64,000 nt of DNA from Microbacteriaceae bacterium VKM Ac-2855 (GTDB taxonomy: Bacteria > Actinomycetota > Actinomycetes > Actinomycetales > Microbacteriaceae): assembly GCA_013204985.1 (NCBI GenBank), contig JABMLG010000004.1, positions 186,001 to 250,000 of the forward strand, read 5' to 3'. Made by a program: the position numbers and the translations under genes. Positions 62,580 to 64,000 of the stretch are shown piece after piece. Under the pieces are notes generated by a model. The model did not search any database. It was not told the origin of the DNA and was given only the letters and a program-made list of their open reading frames with translations. Each line of letters starts with the position of its first letter. Positions within the stretch are counted from its first letter, which is position 1.

Positions 62580-64000
62580 ATGACTCATCCGCCACTCCCG
62601 CCGGCCGCCTGGTACCCCGACCCCGCCGATCCGACCCGCGAACGATGGTGGGACGGCGAACGATGGGCCGGGAGCAGTCGCACCCCGATCGCGATTCCGG
62701 CCGGAAAGCGTCGGCTGCCGCTGCTCACCGTGATCGTCGGCGGCATTGTGGCGGTCTTGGCCCTGACCGTCTCAATCTCGAGTGGCATCGGCGGAGTTCT
62801 CGCGTTGCTCGGACTGGCGGTTCTCATCACGGGGCTCTACGCGCTCGTGACTCGACGCCCCACTTGGCTTCGACTCCGGCGCTCCCGCAAGCTCGGCGCG
62901 GCGATCACGGCCGGAGGTCTGGTCGCGATCGTGCTCGGCGCGGGACTCAGCGGCGGATCGACCGGATCCGATGCGAGAGAGAAGCCGACCGTCGCGTCCG
63001 CGACGCCGATGGCAACAGCGTCAACGGCAGCGGCGACACCGGCAGCGGCGACACCGGCCGAACCGATGGATCCGGACACATCGGTGACGCCGCCGATCGT
63101 CGCCAGCGTCGTGATCGCCGACAGCGCTGCCACCAGCTCGATCACCGTAGCCGCACTTCTCGACACCCTGCCGGTGAAGGGCAAGGCGCCGAAGACCGGT
63201 TACGAACGGACCGATGATTTCGGCGCGGCGTGGCTCGATGTCGATCGCAACGGTTGCGACACCCGCAACGACATCCTTGCCCGCGATCTGACGAATCCAG
63301 CGAGATCCGGTGTCTGCCGCGTCGTCTCGGGAACCCTCGTGAGCCCTTACACCGGTGACGAGATCGACTTCGTGCGTGGTAACACGACCTCCCAGGAGGT
63401 GGCGATCGACCACGTCGTTCCGCTGCTCAACGCCTGGATCACGGGAGCCCAGCAGCTCACTCTCGCGCAGAGGGTGAGTCTCGCCAACGACCCGATCAAT
63501 CTCCTGGCTGTCGATCGATCGTCGAACTCGCAGAAGTCGGCTGGTGACGCCGCGACATGGCTGCCGGCCGACAAGGCCTATCGTTGCGACTACGTCGCGC
63601 GCCAGGTGTCCGTGAAAGCGACGTACGGCTTGTGGGTGACGGAGGCTGAGAAGACCTCCATCTCCAGAGTCCTTTCGACGTGTCCCGAGCAACTCGCCCT
63701 CACTTCTCCGTTCGCTCCCGCGCCGATCGTCGTCGAGCCGGCCGCGGAACCCGAAGTCGCGGCGCCTGTGGTCGCGCCCGAACCCATCACCATCGAGGCT
63801 CCGGCGCCCGCTGTCGTCGAAGCTCCGGCGCCCGCTGTCGTCGAAGCGCCGGCGCCGGCGGAGCCGAGCGTCATCTCCGGCGTCAGCCCTGGTGGCTATT
63901 GCGGAGCATTCGGTGCGATCGGTGTCGCCGACAATGGCAAGTCCTACCAGTGCGGAGGTAAGGGCGCTGACGCGAACGGGAAGTACCACTGGAACGCGAT
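62580..64000 (+). CDS. DUF2510 / DUF1524-type HNH nuclease, cut by the window end
   Basis: At least 473 residues; the stop lies outside the window. The N-terminus is a DUF2510 motif ('AAWYPDPADPTRERWWDGER'). Two or three membrane helices follow (about 40-125), then a Ser/Thr/Ala linker and a GmrSD/DUF1524-like HNH domain (about 185-360) with 'RNGCDTRNDILARDL', 'VAIDHVVPLLNAWITGAQ', 'LANDPINLLAVDRSSNSQKS'. The His and Asn residues of the HNH core are present. A Pro/Ala/Val repeat linker leads to a Cys-containing C-terminal module ('GGYCGAFGAIGVADNGKSYQ'). Probably a surface-exposed nuclease for extracellular DNA. The start ATG is at 62580. Confidence 0.85.
   Translation, partial: MTHPPLPPAAWYPDPADPTRERWWDGERWAGSSRTPIAIPAGKRRLPLLTVIVGGIVAVLALTVSISSGIGGVLALLGLAVLITGLYALVTRRPTWLRLRRSRKLGAAITAGGLVAIVLGAGLSGGSTGSDAREKPTVASATPMATASTAAATPAAATPAEPMDPDTSVTPPIVASVVIADSAATSSITVAALLDTLPVKGKAPKTGYERTDDFGAAWLDVDRNGCDTRNDILARDLTNPARSGVCRVVSGTLVSPYTGDEIDFVRGNTTSQEVAIDHVVPLLNAWITGAQQLTLAQRVSLANDPINLLAVDRSSNSQKSAGDAATWLPADKAYRCDYVARQVSVKATYGLWVTEAEKTSISRVLSTCPEQLALTSPFAPAPIVVEPAAEPEVAAPVVAPEPITIEAPAPAVVEAPAPAVVEAPAPAEPSVISGVSPGGYCGAFGAIGVADNGKSYQCGGKGADANGKYHWNA
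63795..63866. repeat. 24-bp tandem repeat in the nuclease linker
   Basis: Three 24-base units (63795-63818, 63819-63842, 63843-63866, the last diverged) encode EAPAPAVV-type repeats between the nuclease domain and the C-terminal module. Confidence 0.7.

Overview
The window is 64 kb of GC-rich DNA. Several genes appear to be transcribed leaderlessly from TAnnnT -10 boxes. The content (DUF2510 and Ltp-type surface proteins, an SLH-domain remnant, W-less WXG100 proteins, MmpS-like proteins, tandem Ig-repeat exoproteins) points to an actinobacterium, most likely a member of the Microbacteriaceae. No rRNA, tRNA, CRISPR array or intact insertion sequence was seen.

Region by region. (1) 1-3.6 kb holds a cupin-like gene, a DUF2200 gene and a secreted protein with Ig-like repeats. 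(2) 3.6-6.8 kb is a small nuclease cluster: a membrane-anchored exonuclease VII large-subunit-like protein, a ScoMcrA-type SRA plus PD-(D/E)XK endonuclease (a type IV restriction candidate) and a convergent Nudix hydrolase. (3) 7.3-15.4 kb is metabolic and efflux cargo: three aldo/keto reductases, two MFS exporters, a Tat/lipobox flavodoxin, an MmyB-like regulator and an NTF2-like protein. (4) 15.4-21.4 kb is an accessory island read on the minus strand. It has a SIR2-like gene that probably carries a frameshift, a MazG-like plus GIY-YIG/DUF2075 helicase pair, and a translationally coupled recombinase operon (small Cys protein, tyrosine recombinase, degenerate recombinase paralogue, frameshifted DUF6283 gene). 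(5) 21.4-36.7 kb is a cell-surface region. It contains membrane proteins, a DUF2599 exoprotein with a small membrane partner, an SLH remnant, three tandem large exoproteins (one an S8 protease) built from the same alternating Ig-like repeats, a lipoprotein/PKD pair, a Tat-exported small protein and an Ltp pseudogene. (6) 36.9-61.2 kb is one minus-strand unit of 15 genes, most overlapping by 4-8 bases. (7) 61.5-64 kb holds a LuxR-type regulator and a membrane/secreted DUF1524-type HNH nuclease cut by the window edge.

The most notable system is region 6: an FHA/kinase-coupled type VII secretion locus. In order of transcription it encodes a 2,020-residue membrane-anchored Ig/FN3 protein, a MoxR ATPase, a DUF58 protein, a transglutaminase-like protein without the catalytic Cys, an RDD-FHA protein, a PP2C phosphatase, an FHA protein, a Ser/Thr kinase, another FHA protein, an EccC/EssC-type ATPase with ubiquitin-like and FHA N-termini, two WXG100-size proteins, a probable secreted substrate and two small partner proteins. 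No EccB, EccD, EccE or mycosin gene is visible. This suggests a secretion machine controlled by phospho-threonine signalling and joined to a giant surface fibre. The LuxR-type gene lies divergently beside it and may regulate it.

The second candidate is the 18.3-21.4 kb SIR2 / MazG / GIY-YIG-DUF2075 group beside the recombinase operon, which looks like an anti-phage module carried with mobility functions. All functional statements are inferred from reading the sequence; no database search was run.
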